A program made the translations under genes and the position numbers. DNA of 64,000 nt from positions 1 through 64,000 of the forward strand of contig NZ_JAVBXR010000018.1 of NCBI RefSeq assembly GCF_030824455.1. The letters run 5' to 3'. The DNA is from Desulfobulbus sp. (GTDB lineage: Bacteria > Desulfobacterota > Desulfobulbia > Desulfobulbales > Desulfobulbaceae). The notes under the pieces were generated by a model. It was not told the origin of the DNA and searched no databases. It was given only the letters and a program-made list of their open reading frames with translations. Below are positions 42,706 through 53,035 of the stretch, piece by piece. Within the stretch, counting starts at the first letter, position 1. The number at the start of each line of letters is the position of its first letter.

Positions 42706-44409
42706 TTATCGTGAAAGAAGAGGCAATGCCGTCTGCGGCGGAGCGTATTCCAACTCAAGCAGCATTTCATCTTCATAGAGGTAGCCGCGCAGACGGCTGA
42801 CTTCAACGCCGCGCAGGCCTGACAGCAAGGGCAGGACCATTTCCTGCAACAGCAGCCGGGCGCGCGGGGCAATCATTTCGTTTTTCTCGCGGCTCTCTTT
42901 AGCAAGCACGGTCAACACCGGAAGCAACCGCTCCGCCAGGGATCCGGTGCGGACAAAAAGAAAAAAATTGCCCCATCGCTCGCGCACAGTCCGGCCGCCG
43001 CGCTCCTTCCCTGCCGTCGCCGCCGTCGCCTGCTCGCCGCTCCGCCGCAGCAACTGTTCGATCAACTCCACGCTGTCGGCAAGGACCAGCTGATTGCGAA
43101 CCAGGGCATAGGCGGGTTGCAGCAAGCCGCCGGCCATGACCACTGAAACGATTTCCGTGCCGTCCGCCACGACGGTGACCGCCTGCAGTCCAGCCGTCAG
43201 CGCTTTGAGCGCGTTGGCCGTCTGCACAGGATCGCGAAGCGCAACCGATACGCAGGCCATGGAACTTGTTGATTGATGGGGCGCCCGCTGCTGGTTAATG
43301 AATACCCCGAATTCGCTGCCGAAGACATCAAAAAAAGAATCCATGGTTTGCCCTGTGGCGGTTGTCAGATACTGGGCAAACAACGACATCAGACCGACAA
43401 TCTCGGGAGGGCTCTTCAGTTGAGCAAGATTCCAGAGTTTTTTTGGCTGGAACCAGTTGGTCCACAGGGAAAAATCGGTGTCCGAGGAGACATGCGGCAC
43501 AGACGGATCGTCGACCGGTTCGGCCAACTGATGGCGACGGATGAACGCGGCGAGCTGCTCCTTGTCGGCCAAGGCGACTATTCCCAGCCGACTGGCCTGG
43601 GCGCGATGAAAAATCGCCAGATGGAGCGGCTGCAGGCCTTCCAGGTCTTGTCCCCAGTCCTGCAGCACTGGGTGGAAGGCGGGAAGCGCTGCGGCATCGG
43701 CGTACAGGAAAAAATCAGGCGAGGCGCCGGCCAGGGCTCTGAGCCGCTGATACTGCCGGTTCAGCTGGAGTCCCGTGCGAACCTGGACCATGCGCTGCAA
43801 AGATTGACTGACGCAGCGTCGCACCACCTCCTCACGCAAGGCGGCAATCAGCACGCCGCGCTGCAGACAGTAGGTCAGCGCTCGCTCGTCGTCGAACCGC
43901 AGGGTAATCAGCGTCGCATTCTGATACTGTTGAACGCTGCGCGAACGGACAACGCCAAACAACTCCTCAGCCCACTGTTGCGGCGCACCGCCATTGCCGA
44001 CATTAACGATCACCACCAACCGCTCCAGGGGGTCGGTCAAGAGATGCTCTGCGGACGAGTCTGGAACCAGGGCCGCCACCGCCTTGTGGGCAAACACTTG
44101 CCCAAGTGCGGCAATCTGACCGCAGCGCTCCATTTGGGCGAGCAGCGTCGCAAGGCTGTCGGCAAGAGGTTGTTCCCATCCCAGCTTGACAAGCAGCGCC
44201 GGAAAATCGGTCTGATGCAATTTCTCGCCCACCAAACTATGCCGCCACAACGCCCAGGTCTGGGCGAAATTCTCCCCTTCAGCCAAGGCGGTGGCTTCGG
44301 CGGGCACATACTCAATCAGGTCGACTGCAGGTTGAATGCGTACGCTCAGCAGATACCCGCCAAGGCCAAAAACGGAGCAAAGCAGCAACAACGCGGCCAG
44401 CCGAGTCAT
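42706..44409 (-). CDS. DUF3352-like envelope protein
   Basis: A 567-residue protein with one N-terminal membrane anchor (LAALLLLCSVFGLGGYLL). A long exported region follows, beginning YVPAEATALAEGENFAQTW. The overall pattern (an opening VPA segment, repeats in which an alpha-beta unit ends with a line such as NATLITLRFDDERALTYC, and paired segments around LVLADSVELIEQLLRR) resembles DUF3352 proteins, whose role is not known. The stop falls just before the small unknown gene, and the start overlaps the hybrid kinase by four bases. The kinase has an outer sensory domain, so an interaction in the periplasm is possible. Confidence 0.6.
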   Translation of the reverse strand: MTRLAALLLLCSVFGLGGYLLSVRIQPAVDLIEYVPAEATALAEGENFAQTWALWRHSLVGEKLHQTDFPALLVKLGWEQPLADSLATLLAQMERCGQIAALGQVFAHKAVAALVPDSSAEHLLTDPLERLVVIVNVGNGGAPQQWAEELFGVVRSRSVQQYQNATLITLRFDDERALTYCLQRGVLIAALREEVVRRCVSQSLQRMVQVRTGLQLNRQYQRLRALAGASPDFFLYADAAALPAFHPVLQDWGQDLEGLQPLHLAIFHRAQASRLGIVALADKEQLAAFIRRHQLAEPVDDPSVPHVSSDTDFSLWTNWFQPKKLWNLAQLKSPPEIVGLMSLFAQYLTTATGQTMDSFFDVFGSEFGVFINQQRAPHQSTSSMACVSVALRDPVQTANALKALTAGLQAVTVVADGTEIVSVVMAGGLLQPAYALVRNQLVLADSVELIEQLLRRSGEQATAATAGKERGGRTVRERWGNFFLFVRTGSLAERLLPVLTVLAKESREKNEMIAPRARLLLQEMVLPLLSGLRGVEVSRLRGYLYEDEMLLELEYAPPQTALPLLSR

Positions 44410-47030
44410 AGAGCTTTCTCCGCCGCACCGGCTGCGTCGTCTGACGTCGTCTCTGGCAGATAATGTCGCAACAACTGCAGCACCGAAGCCCCGTCAATGG
44501 GTTTGGACACGTAATCATCCATGCCGACTATCAGGCATTTTTGCCGGTCTCCCGTCATGGCGTGCGCGGTCATGGCGATAATGGGGATGTGTTGGTCGGT
44601 TTGTTCGGCCTCGCGGATGCGGGACACCGCCTCGTACCCGTCCATCTCAGGCATTTGGATATCCATAAGGATGCAGTCAAAAACGCCGCCTCGCCAGGCG
44701 TTCACTGCCTCCCGCCCATTGGAGACCACGGTGACGTGATAACCGGCCTGACCGAGCAGAGTGCGGATCAGAATTTTGTTGATGTACTCGTCCTCGGCCA
44801 CCAATATTCGCTTGCCCTGACCGGAGTCCGCCAACCCGACCTGGGGAGAGTGCGTTTTCTGTTGTCTCGTTGTTCGCCCATTGCCTTGGTTGGGGAAAAC
44901 CATCGGCAGGGTAAAATAAAATCGGGTCCCCTTGCTCGGTTCGCTCTCAAACCAGATGGCCCCGCCCATCAATTCCACCAACCCCTTAGAGATCGACAAG
45001 CCCAGGCCGGTGCCGCCAAAACGACGGGAATGGGAGGAATCGGCCTGGGAAAAGGATTCAAACACCTTGGGATGATAAACTGGCACAATCCCGATGCCGG
45101 TGTCCGCCACCTCAAACAACAGTTGCGCCTCCTCGTCGTCCTTGTCCTGTACGCCGACCTCCAATGTCACCTGTCCCTTGCGGGTGAATTTCAAGCTGTT
45201 GTCAACCAGGTTGGTCAGAACCTGCATCAACTTGGTTTGATCGCCGACCAGCATGTCAGGAGTGGTGGGATCAACCGTCAGGCGAAGTGCCAGATTTTTG
45301 CGTTGAGCGGTCAACTCCATTGGTTGGATGACTTCTTTGAGCAGAGTCCGCAGGCAAAAGGGTTGCGGATCGAGCTCAAAACGGCCGGCTTCCAACTTGG
45401 AAAAATCGAGAATGTCGTTGATAATGGTCATCAATCGGATGGCCGAACGCTGGATCAATTCCAGATGTTCCCGCTGGGCTTCAGGCAAGGGTTCTCGCAA
45501 CAAGATATTGGACAGGCCAATAATGCCGTTCATTGGGGTGCGAATCTCGTGACTCATGTTGGCGAGGAACTCGCCTTTGGCGATGCTGGCGGATTCAGCC
45601 AACTTCCGGGCCCGATCCAGTTCATCCTCCACCGCCTTTCTTTTGGAAATGTCTTCAATAACCCAGACGGTGCCCTGGGCGAGATTGAGCGGCGAGATCG
45701 CCTTGCCGCTCAGGGTGCAGGGAATCAAATCCCCGTTTTTTTTCTTCAACTGGTATTCGACCTGTTCGACGTCGCCCACAGCCAAGAGGTGCAGATGTCT
45801 GCGGACAAAACGGCGAAAGGCGCGACGACCGGGGAAAAATTGACGAATGTCGCCCTGTAATATTTCTTCGCGACTGTACCCGAAGATGGAGGTCATGCGG
45901 TGGTTGACGTTGACGATTCGCCCATCGCGCACCAACACAATACCCACCAGGCTGGCGCTGAAAATTGTCTCCAATTCGAGTTCAGAGGTCTGGCGGGCGG
46001 CTTCGGCGCGGTCGCTGGCTGCTTGACCGGCGAGCACCTGATGAGCGAGATCTTCCTCTTTCTGGGAGTGTAAAACAATGACGCCGCTGAGGATGCCTAA
46101 CGAAAGGACAATGCTGTCCAACAGCAGAACCAAAGCCCAAGGAAAGGGAGTCGGCTGCAATGTGGCGATCTGCCAACCGTCCAAAGGGAGCGATTGCCGA
46201 TCAGCCAGAGTTCGGCCATTATTGACAGAAACGATGGGTTTTTCCAGAGAAAAGGTCAACGGTTGCAGAGGCTGATCGCCAAACTGACGACTGTTGGTGA
46301 TTTCGCGCAACTGCCCGGGGTCAAGCGGCAAGGCGGTTTTCAAATTCCAGTCGTCATGGGTCGAGGCAAAAACAACGCCGTCTTTTGAGAGCAAAAGCGC
46401 ATCCATTTTGCCTTGCAAAGCCGAAAAAAAGGAATCGACTGATTCACTGCGAGTTTTAATAACCACAACACCTATGGGTTTTCCCTTCTCGGCGCCCATG
46501 ATGGGAGCGCTAAAATAAAACCCCTTGCGTTTAGTGGTGACGCCGACGGCTGGATAAAAATACGGAGAGCCTGCTATGGCATGGATAAAATACGGCCGGA
46601 AGCGATACTGCTGGCCGGTCAAGCTTTGCTCCTCCGGATTGTTGGAGCATCCGATGACGGTTCCCTCGGCGTCCATCACGTAGACCAGCGCCACATTGAG
46701 TGCGCCCTGGGCCGTATTCAGCACCCGCAGCAGCGAAGGGTTGTCAATCGAAGATTTTCCGGTGCAAACCTCGCCAATTTCAAGACTTTTTGAGAGATCC
46801 AGAACAGCGTGTTTATAATCATCGACCACAAAGGTGTTTAATTCCAACACCAAGTTATCGGTAATGGGCGCCTGTTCGACCCGATGCAGAAACAGGGTCA
46901 GTTGATCGGCGCCTACGGCGACCACAATGAGAACAAGCAAAGTGAATGCGCCAATAAACGCAAGTCTCTGACGAACGCTACGCGGTTGGTCAAGCAAAGT
47001 GAAGGCGGGGTGAGGCGACTGTCGGATCAT
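44406..47030 (-). CDS. Hybrid sensor histidine kinase with extracytoplasmic Cache-type domain
   Basis: About 874 residues. Two membrane helices (LAFIGAFTLLVLIVVAVGA and about residue 310-335) enclose an outer sensory domain of roughly 250 residues with YRFRPYFIHAIAGSPYFYPAVG, a dCache pattern as in DctB. A PAS domain follows, then DHp with the histidine in ANMSHEIRTPMNG. The ATPase domain has QVLTNLVDNSLKFT, ADTGIGI and FGGTGLGLSIS. A C-terminal receiver has its aspartate in CILMDIQMPEMDG. All modules look functional. It heads the ten-gene operon. The start is uncertain: ATG 47030 lacks a clear ribosome site, and a non-ATG start at 47087 adds 19 residues. Confidence 0.9.
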   Translation of the reverse strand: MIRQSPHPAFTLLDQPRSVRQRLAFIGAFTLLVLIVVAVGADQLTLFLHRVEQAPITDNLVLELNTFVVDDYKHAVLDLSKSLEIGEVCTGKSSIDNPSLLRVLNTAQGALNVALVYVMDAEGTVIGCSNNPEEQSLTGQQYRFRPYFIHAIAGSPYFYPAVGVTTKRKGFYFSAPIMGAEKGKPIGVVVIKTRSESVDSFFSALQGKMDALLLSKDGVVFASTHDDWNLKTALPLDPGQLREITNSRQFGDQPLQPLTFSLEKPIVSVNNGRTLADRQSLPLDGWQIATLQPTPFPWALVLLLDSIVLSLGILSGVIVLHSQKEEDLAHQVLAGQAASDRAEAARQTSELELETIFSASLVGIVLVRDGRIVNVNHRMTSIFGYSREEILQGDIRQFFPGRRAFRRFVRRHLHLLAVGDVEQVEYQLKKKNGDLIPCTLSGKAISPLNLAQGTVWVIEDISKRKAVEDELDRARKLAESASIAKGEFLANMSHEIRTPMNGIIGLSNILLREPLPEAQREHLELIQRSAIRLMTIINDILDFSKLEAGRFELDPQPFCLRTLLKEVIQPMELTAQRKNLALRLTVDPTTPDMLVGDQTKLMQVLTNLVDNSLKFTRKGQVTLEVGVQDKDDEEAQLLFEVADTGIGIVPVYHPKVFESFSQADSSHSRRFGGTGLGLSISKGLVELMGGAIWFESEPSKGTRFYFTLPMVFPNQGNGRTTRQQKTHSPQVGLADSGQGKRILVAEDEYINKILIRTLLGQAGYHVTVVSNGREAVNAWRGGVFDCILMDIQMPEMDGYEAVSRIREAEQTDQHIPIIAMTAHAMTGDRQKCLIVGMDDYVSKPIDGASVLQLLRHYLPETTSDDAAGAAEKAL

Positions 47031-47250
47031 TGGCGTTGGTGCATCAATTGAGCGAGTGGAGTTGACGGCCCGAGCCTCTCTGACCAAGAGTTACAAAAGC
47101 GGCAGTCGAAAGAAGGCCCTGTGTGATGATGCAGAACTCGTTTTACCCAGCCTGCACAAACTGTCAAGCAATGAAGAATGACGCTTACGGCAACCAAACC
47201 TCACAATAAGGGAGAACTACCGAAGGATTGCCAGATTCTTGAAAAATCAA

Positions 47251-47282
47251 AACGGCCTTGGAAGTATTCTCCCAAGGCCGTT
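47251..47282 (-). terminator. Terminator of the nuo operon
   Basis: AACGGCCTTGG (47251-47261) and CCAAGGCCGTT (47272-47282) form a perfect 11-base stem with a 10-base loop. On the minus strand TTTTGATTTTTC follows. It lies 70 bases after nuoN. Confidence 0.9.
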
Positions 47283-47352
47283 AATTACCAGCAGATGAAT
47301 GATTGGGGATGATTGTCTGGAGCGCGAACGCTCGAGACAATCTGCTTGCCGA

Positions 47353-48771
47353 TCAGATGACCACAGGATACAAGCTGATTGCAAAAACGCACACCACAAG
47401 GACAAAGGTGCAGATGGGCGCCAAATTAGACGGAACCGCCTCGCCAAATTGTTCTTCGGCTTCACAGAAGTACATGTTGATGATCAGTCGCAGATAGTAC
47501 CACATGGAGATGATGCTGCTGACGATTCCCAACACCGCCAAAGTCACCTGGCCGGCTTCAATGGCGCTGGTGATGATGTAAAATTTGCCCATGAAGCCAG
47601 CGGTCGGCGGGATGCCGGCCATCGACAGCAGGAAGACGCTGACAGCGGCGGCGGAGTAGGGTCGAGACTTGGCCAAGCCTTTGAAGTCGTCAAAGGTGCT
47701 CCGTTTCTCGCCGGCGCCGCCTAAATACGACAAGGCGCAGAAGATGCCCAAAGTGCTTGCTGCATACGCCGCCAAATAATAGGCGATCACGCTGCCGGTG
47801 AAGTCTTTGGTGCTCACGGCCACCAAAGCGATCAGCAGATAACCGGTGTGAACAATGCCCGATGCAGCCAACATTCTTTTCAGCGATTGCTGACCGATCG
47901 CGATGAGGTTGCCGACAAACATGGTGAAGACGGCAATGTAGAACAGGTAGGTGATCCAGCCGCTTTGCAATGAGGCATCAAGCACCAGAAAATTGGCAAA
48001 CACTGCAAAGATCGCAGTTTTCAACCCGGTTGCCATATAACCGGTGACAGGAACCGACGCGCCGTCATAGACGTCGACAACCCAGGCATGGAAGGGAAAT
48101 GCGGCGGCTTTGAAGAGAAAAGCTACCAGAATGAAAAATGAACCGCCGATCAAGGCCGGGGTTTGCATAAACCCGTGGGCGGCTACATACTGGGCTATTT
48201 TGACGAATTTTGTGCTTCCGGTCGCGCCATACACAAACGCGGCGCCCATGGTGAGAAAGGCGCCGGCAAAAGCGCCGAGCATGAGATATTTCAACACCGC
48301 CTCAGTGCTGATGACATTCTTGCGGTCATACCCAACCAGAATGTAGATGGCCAAGGACATGATCTCTAAAGCGATAAACACTGTGATCAGTTCTTGCGCC
48401 ATGGTCAGCAGCAACATGCCGGAAGCGGCAAAGACCATCAGGCTGTAGTATTCCGGGCTACAAAAATCATTCTGTTTGAAATAGGTATGGGAACTCATGG
48501 CGGTAAAAAAACCGCAGGCGAGGATGATCAATCCAGCGGCCTTGGAAAAACTGCTCGCTACCAGCAAGCCGTTGAAGGCTCCGGAAAAAAGCACCGCGTT
48601 GCCGGTGATGCAGGCGCTGAGTTGAACAAGAAATGCTACGGCAAAAACGAGTGCGCTGCCATAAGCCGCCATTTCATGCGTTAATTTTTGATAGGCAGAG
48701 GAGAGCATCAACAGGATCGCCCCTGCACCAACGATAATCAGTGGCATTAGTAACATTAAATCGTTCGTCAT
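47353..48771 (-). CDS. nuoN: NADH-quinone oxidoreductase subunit N
   Basis: One of the three antiporter-like proton-pumping subunits of complex I. The 472-residue protein has about 14 membrane helices. The conserved proton-path residues are in VFIALEIMSLAIYILVG, LFKAAAFPFHAWVVDVYDGA (lysine and PFHxW motif) and MLAASGIVHTGYLL. Length fits bacterial NuoN. It is the last gene of the operon, 15 bases after nuoM. Confidence 0.95.
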   Translation of the reverse strand: MTNDLMLLMPLIIVGAGAILLMLSSAYQKLTHEMAAYGSALVFAVAFLVQLSACITGNAVLFSGAFNGLLVASSFSKAAGLIILACGFFTAMSSHTYFKQNDFCSPEYYSLMVFAASGMLLLTMAQELITVFIALEIMSLAIYILVGYDRKNVISTEAVLKYLMLGAFAGAFLTMGAAFVYGATGSTKFVKIAQYVAAHGFMQTPALIGGSFFILVAFLFKAAAFPFHAWVVDVYDGASVPVTGYMATGLKTAIFAVFANFLVLDASLQSGWITYLFYIAVFTMFVGNLIAIGQQSLKRMLAASGIVHTGYLLIALVAVSTKDFTGSVIAYYLAAYAASTLGIFCALSYLGGAGEKRSTFDDFKGLAKSRPYSAAAVSVFLLSMAGIPPTAGFMGKFYIITSAIEAGQVTLAVLGIVSSIISMWYYLRLIINMYFCEAEEQFGEAVPSNLAPICTFVLVVCVFAISLYPVVI

Positions 48772-48786
48772 GATGGAAATCCGGCC

Positions 48787-50310
48787 TTATTTCTGTTCAA
48801 TGGTGAGCTCAGGGAGGTGAGCATTGGTGGCGGACGCGGCCTGGGCGACAACAGGAGCAGCGGATGCAAACTGAAGCGCGGTGGAAGGCGTGATCTTGCT
48901 GAGGAAGGGCTGCGGATAGACGCCCATCACAATGATCAGGATAATAACGGGTAAAAAGGCCAACCCTTCAATGAGACTGAAATCTTTAAAGTTTTCAGAT
49001 TTTGGGGTGGCTTTTTCAAAAAAGACCCGCTGAAACATCCACAGCATGTAGCAGACGCCGATAATCAGGGTAGTGCCGGCGAGCACGCCGACGGCGGTGT
49101 TAAATTTGACCGCGCCGAGGATGATCATAAATTCGCCGATGAACCCGCTGGTGCCCGGCAAACCAACCGAGGCCAGCATGGCGATGGCGAAATACAGGGC
49201 AAAGACCGGGGCTTTGGCGGCAATGCCGCCGAGATCGGAGATGGTGCGAGTCTGCGTGCGTTCTTCAAGAATACCGGCAAAGAGAAAGAGCACGCCGGTG
49301 CTGGTGGCGTGAGCGACAATTTGATAAATGGAGCCGGTCAAGGCCTGAACATTCATACAGAACACGCCCAAGGCGATGATGCCCATATGCGAGGCCGAGG
49401 AAAAAGCCAACATTCGTTTGAAATCTTTTTGCGTAATCGCGGCAATGCCGCAATACATCATGCCAATGACGCCAGAGTAAGCCAAGAGAACCGCAAACCG
49501 GGCAAATTCCTGATCAAAAACCGGAACCACAAATCGGATGACGCCATAGACGCCAATCTTGGCCATGATTGCGGAAAGCACAAAGGTCGTTGCGGTTGGG
49601 GCTTCGGTGTAGGCGTCGGGCAACCAAGTGTGAAAAGGAAACAGCGGGATTTTGATGGCAAAGGCGATCATAAACCCAAAGAAAGCGACAGCTGCAACCC
49701 GTCCGGACAAATTCAACTGCGCCATTTTGTCTAGAGCAAAGCTCCATTCATTAAACTGGGCATGATAGCTGACGCCGAGGTAGACGATGGCGGCCAGCAT
49801 CAGCAAAGAACCGGCAATGGTGTACAGGGTGATCTTTAGGGTTGCCGGCAACCGTTTGGGGCCGCCGTACAAACCCAGCATGAAAAAGACCGGCAGCAAC
49901 ATGACTTCCCAAAAGATGTAGAAAAGAATCATGTCGGCGGCGCATACCGCGCCCGCCATTGCGCCCTGCACAATCAGCAGGTTGGCGTAATAGCCCTTCT
50001 CCTTGGTGGCAAAGACGAAATAGACCATGGGAAGAAGGACCGAACCAGCCATCAGGATGAACAGGCTGATGCCGTCCACGCCCAGCGCATAAGAAACGCC
50101 TAGGGATGCGATCCAGGGAATGTTCTCGACAAATTCAAGATGACCGGTGGACTGGAACCCCATGTACAGATCAAGGCTCAAGACAAGGGCTGCCAACGAG
50201 ACAATCATTCCTGTAAATCGAGCAATATTCCTGCTTGCCGGGGTTGCAAGCAGCAGCAACCCGGCAATGATGGGTAAAAAGATTATGACGGAAAGGACAT
50301 GTGCGAACAT
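48787..50310 (-). CDS. nuoM: NADH-quinone oxidoreductase subunit M
   Basis: A proton-pumping antiporter-like subunit of complex I. The 507-residue membrane protein shows FYIFWEVMLLPVFFMLGLYGG with the key glutamate, KIPLFPFHTWLPDAYTEAPT with the lysine and PFHTWLPDA motif, and KRMLAFSSASHMGI. About 14 helices are evident. A C-terminal tail of about 30 residues rich in alanine (FASAAPVVAQAASATN) is longer than usual. Confidence 0.95.
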   Translation of the reverse strand: MFAHVLSVIIFLPIIAGLLLLATPASRNIARFTGMIVSLAALVLSLDLYMGFQSTGHLEFVENIPWIASLGVSYALGVDGISLFILMAGSVLLPMVYFVFATKEKGYYANLLIVQGAMAGAVCAADMILFYIFWEVMLLPVFFMLGLYGGPKRLPATLKITLYTIAGSLLMLAAIVYLGVSYHAQFNEWSFALDKMAQLNLSGRVAAVAFFGFMIAFAIKIPLFPFHTWLPDAYTEAPTATTFVLSAIMAKIGVYGVIRFVVPVFDQEFARFAVLLAYSGVIGMMYCGIAAITQKDFKRMLAFSSASHMGIIALGVFCMNVQALTGSIYQIVAHATSTGVLFLFAGILEERTQTRTISDLGGIAAKAPVFALYFAIAMLASVGLPGTSGFIGEFMIILGAVKFNTAVGVLAGTTLIIGVCYMLWMFQRVFFEKATPKSENFKDFSLIEGLAFLPVIILIIVMGVYPQPFLSKITPSTALQFASAAPVVAQAASATNAHLPELTIEQK

Positions 50311-50322
50311 TCTTTCACCTTA

Positions 50323-52224
50323 TCAGTTCAACGATTGAGAGAGGAACAGGCTCATGAGACTCAGCCCTACGATCATATATATAGCGTAAATCCTGACGTA
50401 GCCGACCTGGAATACTTTGAAAGCCGTGCCAATCATCATATACAGCCGGGTCACAGCCTTAACTGGTCCATCGGTGACGTTCGGTTCGATGGTCTTCCAA
50501 ATGCTGGAGCCGACGGCCTTATATGGTTGAACGATGACTGCGTTGTACAATTCATCCACATAAAACTTGTTGTAGGCGAATTTCTCGAAACCGGAGAACA
50601 CGGGTTCTGCAGCGCCTTTGCCAAATTTCGAGTAGGCGATTTTGATGCCCACCAGGAAAGCGACAATGCTCGTCGCCATGGCAAAAACAAGGACAAAGGA
50701 ACTGGCGTGGGGATGATGCTCGGTTAAACTCGGAGCCAACCAGTGGGAAACTGTTTGTACCCCAGGCATATTCAGGAAACCGGCAAAGGCGGCGCCAACT
50801 GCCAGAATGATCAGCGGCACGGTCATTACCGCAGGCGATTCCTTGGCGTGATCGAAGGCGTGCTGGTCACGCGGCTCGCCGTGGAAGACAACGAAAATCA
50901 TCCGGAAGGTGTAGTAGGCGGTCATGCAGGCCACCAGCAGCCCCACTGCCCAGATGCCGTAATGACCGGTGGCTAGGGCGCTGAACAGAATTTCGTCCTT
51001 GCTGAAAAAGCCGGAAAACGGAGGACAGCCGGCCAACGCAAGGGCGCCGATCACCATGGTGAGGTAGGTTTTGGGCATCTTGGCCTTCAACCCGCCCATC
51101 TTCCAGATGTTCTGCTCATGGTGCATGGCATAAATCACTGAACCAGCGCCAAGGAAGAGCAGCGCTTTGAAGAAAGCGTGGGTGAATACGTGGAAGATGC
51201 CTGCGGAGTAGGCGGCGACGCCAACGCCGGCGAACATGTAGCCCAACTGACTGACCGTTGAATATGCCAGCACTTTTTTAATGTCATTCTGAAACATACC
51301 GAAAATGGCGGCAAGCAAGGCGGTCAGGATGCCCACCCAGGCAACGATGTCACCGGCCAATTCCACATGGGCGTACAGAAAGCTGAAACGAGCAACCATA
51401 TAGACGCCGGCGGTGACCATGGTTGCGGCGTGGATGAGGGCTGAAACCGGGGTTGGGCCGGCCATGGCGTCGGGCAACCAGACATAGAGCGGGATCTGGG
51501 CCGATTTGCCGGTGGCGCCGACAAACAGCAACAGGCAGACGGTCAGGGCGATGGCGGGAGTTAAGTGATGAATGTTGGCCTTGAGCGACAGATAGTCAAA
51601 ACCGGAAGCGCCAATTCCCCAGAAGAGAAAGGACATCCCCAGCACAAAGCCAAGATCGCCGATGCGGTTGACGATGAAGGCCTTGTTGCCGGCCAGCACG
51701 TTGTTGGTGTCTTCGCTGTAGAAACTGATCAAGAGGTACGAGCAGAGACCAACGCCCTCCCAACCGACAAACATCACCACAGGACTGTCGCCAAGCACCA
51801 GCACCAGCATGCTGCCCAAGAACAAGTTCATGTAGGCGAAAAATTTGCCGTAATTCTTGTCGCCGCTCATGTAGCCGATCGAATAGATATGAATCAACGA
51901 GCCGATCAGAGTGACGAACAACAACATCAGGCAACTCAGCGGATCAGCCAGGAAGCCCATGTTGATGTGCAAATCGCCAACGCTGAACCAAGTAAAAGCA
52001 TTGTGGCTCAAAAAACGGGCGTCAACAGGCAAAGCTTTAAGTTGAAAGAACACTTTGAGCGCCATTACAAACGACAGCACCGGTCCAACACAGGCAAGCA
52101 GGCCATACACCTTTTCAGGCAGCTTGGCGTTTTTACAGGTAAAGACGTGGAGCAGTCCGATAAACACCGCTCCCATCAATGGAAAAAGCGGTATCAGACC
52201 CAGATAATGTACACTTTGTCCCAT
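50323..52224 (-). CDS. nuoL: NADH-quinone oxidoreductase subunit L
   Basis: The largest antiporter-like subunit of complex I, 633 residues. It has VMFVGWEGVGLCSYLLI, the proton-channel lysine in GATGKSAQIPLYVWLPDAM, and the paired IHAATMVTAGVYMVAR histidine motif. The C-terminal part carries the lateral helix and final membrane segment (MIGTAFKVFQVGYVRIYAIY) that clamp the pumping subunits. Start is 4 bases after nuoK. No truncation or insertion is seen. Confidence 0.96.
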   Translation of the reverse strand: MGQSVHYLGLIPLFPLMGAVFIGLLHVFTCKNAKLPEKVYGLLACVGPVLSFVMALKVFFQLKALPVDARFLSHNAFTWFSVGDLHINMGFLADPLSCLMLLFVTLIGSLIHIYSIGYMSGDKNYGKFFAYMNLFLGSMLVLVLGDSPVVMFVGWEGVGLCSYLLISFYSEDTNNVLAGNKAFIVNRIGDLGFVLGMSFLFWGIGASGFDYLSLKANIHHLTPAIALTVCLLLFVGATGKSAQIPLYVWLPDAMAGPTPVSALIHAATMVTAGVYMVARFSFLYAHVELAGDIVAWVGILTALLAAIFGMFQNDIKKVLAYSTVSQLGYMFAGVGVAAYSAGIFHVFTHAFFKALLFLGAGSVIYAMHHEQNIWKMGGLKAKMPKTYLTMVIGALALAGCPPFSGFFSKDEILFSALATGHYGIWAVGLLVACMTAYYTFRMIFVVFHGEPRDQHAFDHAKESPAVMTVPLIILAVGAAFAGFLNMPGVQTVSHWLAPSLTEHHPHASSFVLVFAMATSIVAFLVGIKIAYSKFGKGAAEPVFSGFEKFAYNKFYVDELYNAVIVQPYKAVGSSIWKTIEPNVTDGPVKAVTRLYMMIGTAFKVFQVGYVRIYAIYMIVGLSLMSLFLSQSLN

Positions 52225-52228
52225 GGAA

Positions 52229-52525
52229 TCACCCTTTCAGCAGGCTAAACACGTTGGTGTCGAGCTTACTCTTATGTTTGTGCAGTAAAATTACAACGGC
52301 GAGCGCCAGTGCAGCTTCTGCGGCCGCCACCGCCATAACCATCATTGCCAGAACATGTCCGTCCATGCTTTCATGGACCCGAGCAAATGCGACAAAAGCG
52401 AGATTCGCCGCATTCAGCATCAATTCGATGGACATAAAGACCGTGAACACGTTGCGCCTGGAAATAACGCCGACAATGCCCAAGCAAAAAAGGATGATGC
52501 TCAAATACAGGTAGCTGTGAATCAT
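52229..52525 (-). CDS. nuoK: NADH-quinone oxidoreductase subunit K
   Basis: A 98-residue membrane protein with three helices. The two conserved glutamates of the proton path are in [15 protein letters not shown] and [13 protein letters not shown]. It is the counterpart of mitochondrial ND4L. Its start overlaps the nuoJ stop by four bases. Confidence 0.95.
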   Translation of the reverse strand: MIHSYLYLSIILFCLGIVGVISRRNVFTVFMSIELMLNAANLAFVAFARVHESMDGHVLAMMVMAVAAAEAALALAVVILLHKHKSKLDTNVFSLLKG

Positions 52526-53031
52526 TTGACGGCCTCCTTCTTTCCTGCAAGGACGACTGCGCCAATCAAAGAAATCAACAACAGAATGGAAACGATTTCA
52601 AAGGGCACCAGCCAATCCTTAAACAGCAGCAATCCAACCTGTTTGACGCCGCCAAAATCGTTGCCGAGAATAGCAGTGGAACTGAGCGGCAGACTTTTGA
52701 CGATCTTGGCCAGGAAAAGCCCAATGGGTAAAACCACCGCCAAACCGCCAAGGATGTACACCAATTTGGTTTCTTCCTTGGGGAGATCGCTGGGTTGAAT
52801 ATTTAAAAACATGATAATGAAAACAATGAGCGACATGATGGCGCCTGCATACACAATAAGTTGCAGGGCAAAAATCAACTTCGCAGAGAGCAACGCGTAC
52901 AATCCCGCCAGAGAAATCAGCGTGACGACAAAGCTCATCGCTCCGTTCATCGGATGTCGAAACACTACCAGTCCGGCCGCACCCAACACAGCCAGTACGG
53001 CGAATCCTAAAAACAGCCCGTCGGCAAACAT
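52522..53031 (-). CDS. nuoJ: NADH-quinone oxidoreductase subunit J
   Basis: A 169-residue membrane subunit with five helices, equivalent to ND6. The tyrosine and the glycine-rich helix lie in [21 protein letters not shown] take the ATG at 53031, giving [17 protein letters not shown], since the longer frame overlaps nuoI. It overlaps nuoK by four bases. Confidence 0.94.
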   Translation of the reverse strand: MFADGLFLGFAVLAVLGAAGLVVFRHPMNGAMSFVVTLISLAGLYALLSAKLIFALQLIVYAGAIMSLIVFIIMFLNIQPSDLPKEETKLVYILGGLAVVLPIGLFLAKIVKSLPLSSTAILGNDFGGVKQVGLLLFKDWLVPFEIVSILLLISLIGAVVLAGKKEAVK

Positions 53032-53035
53032 GATA

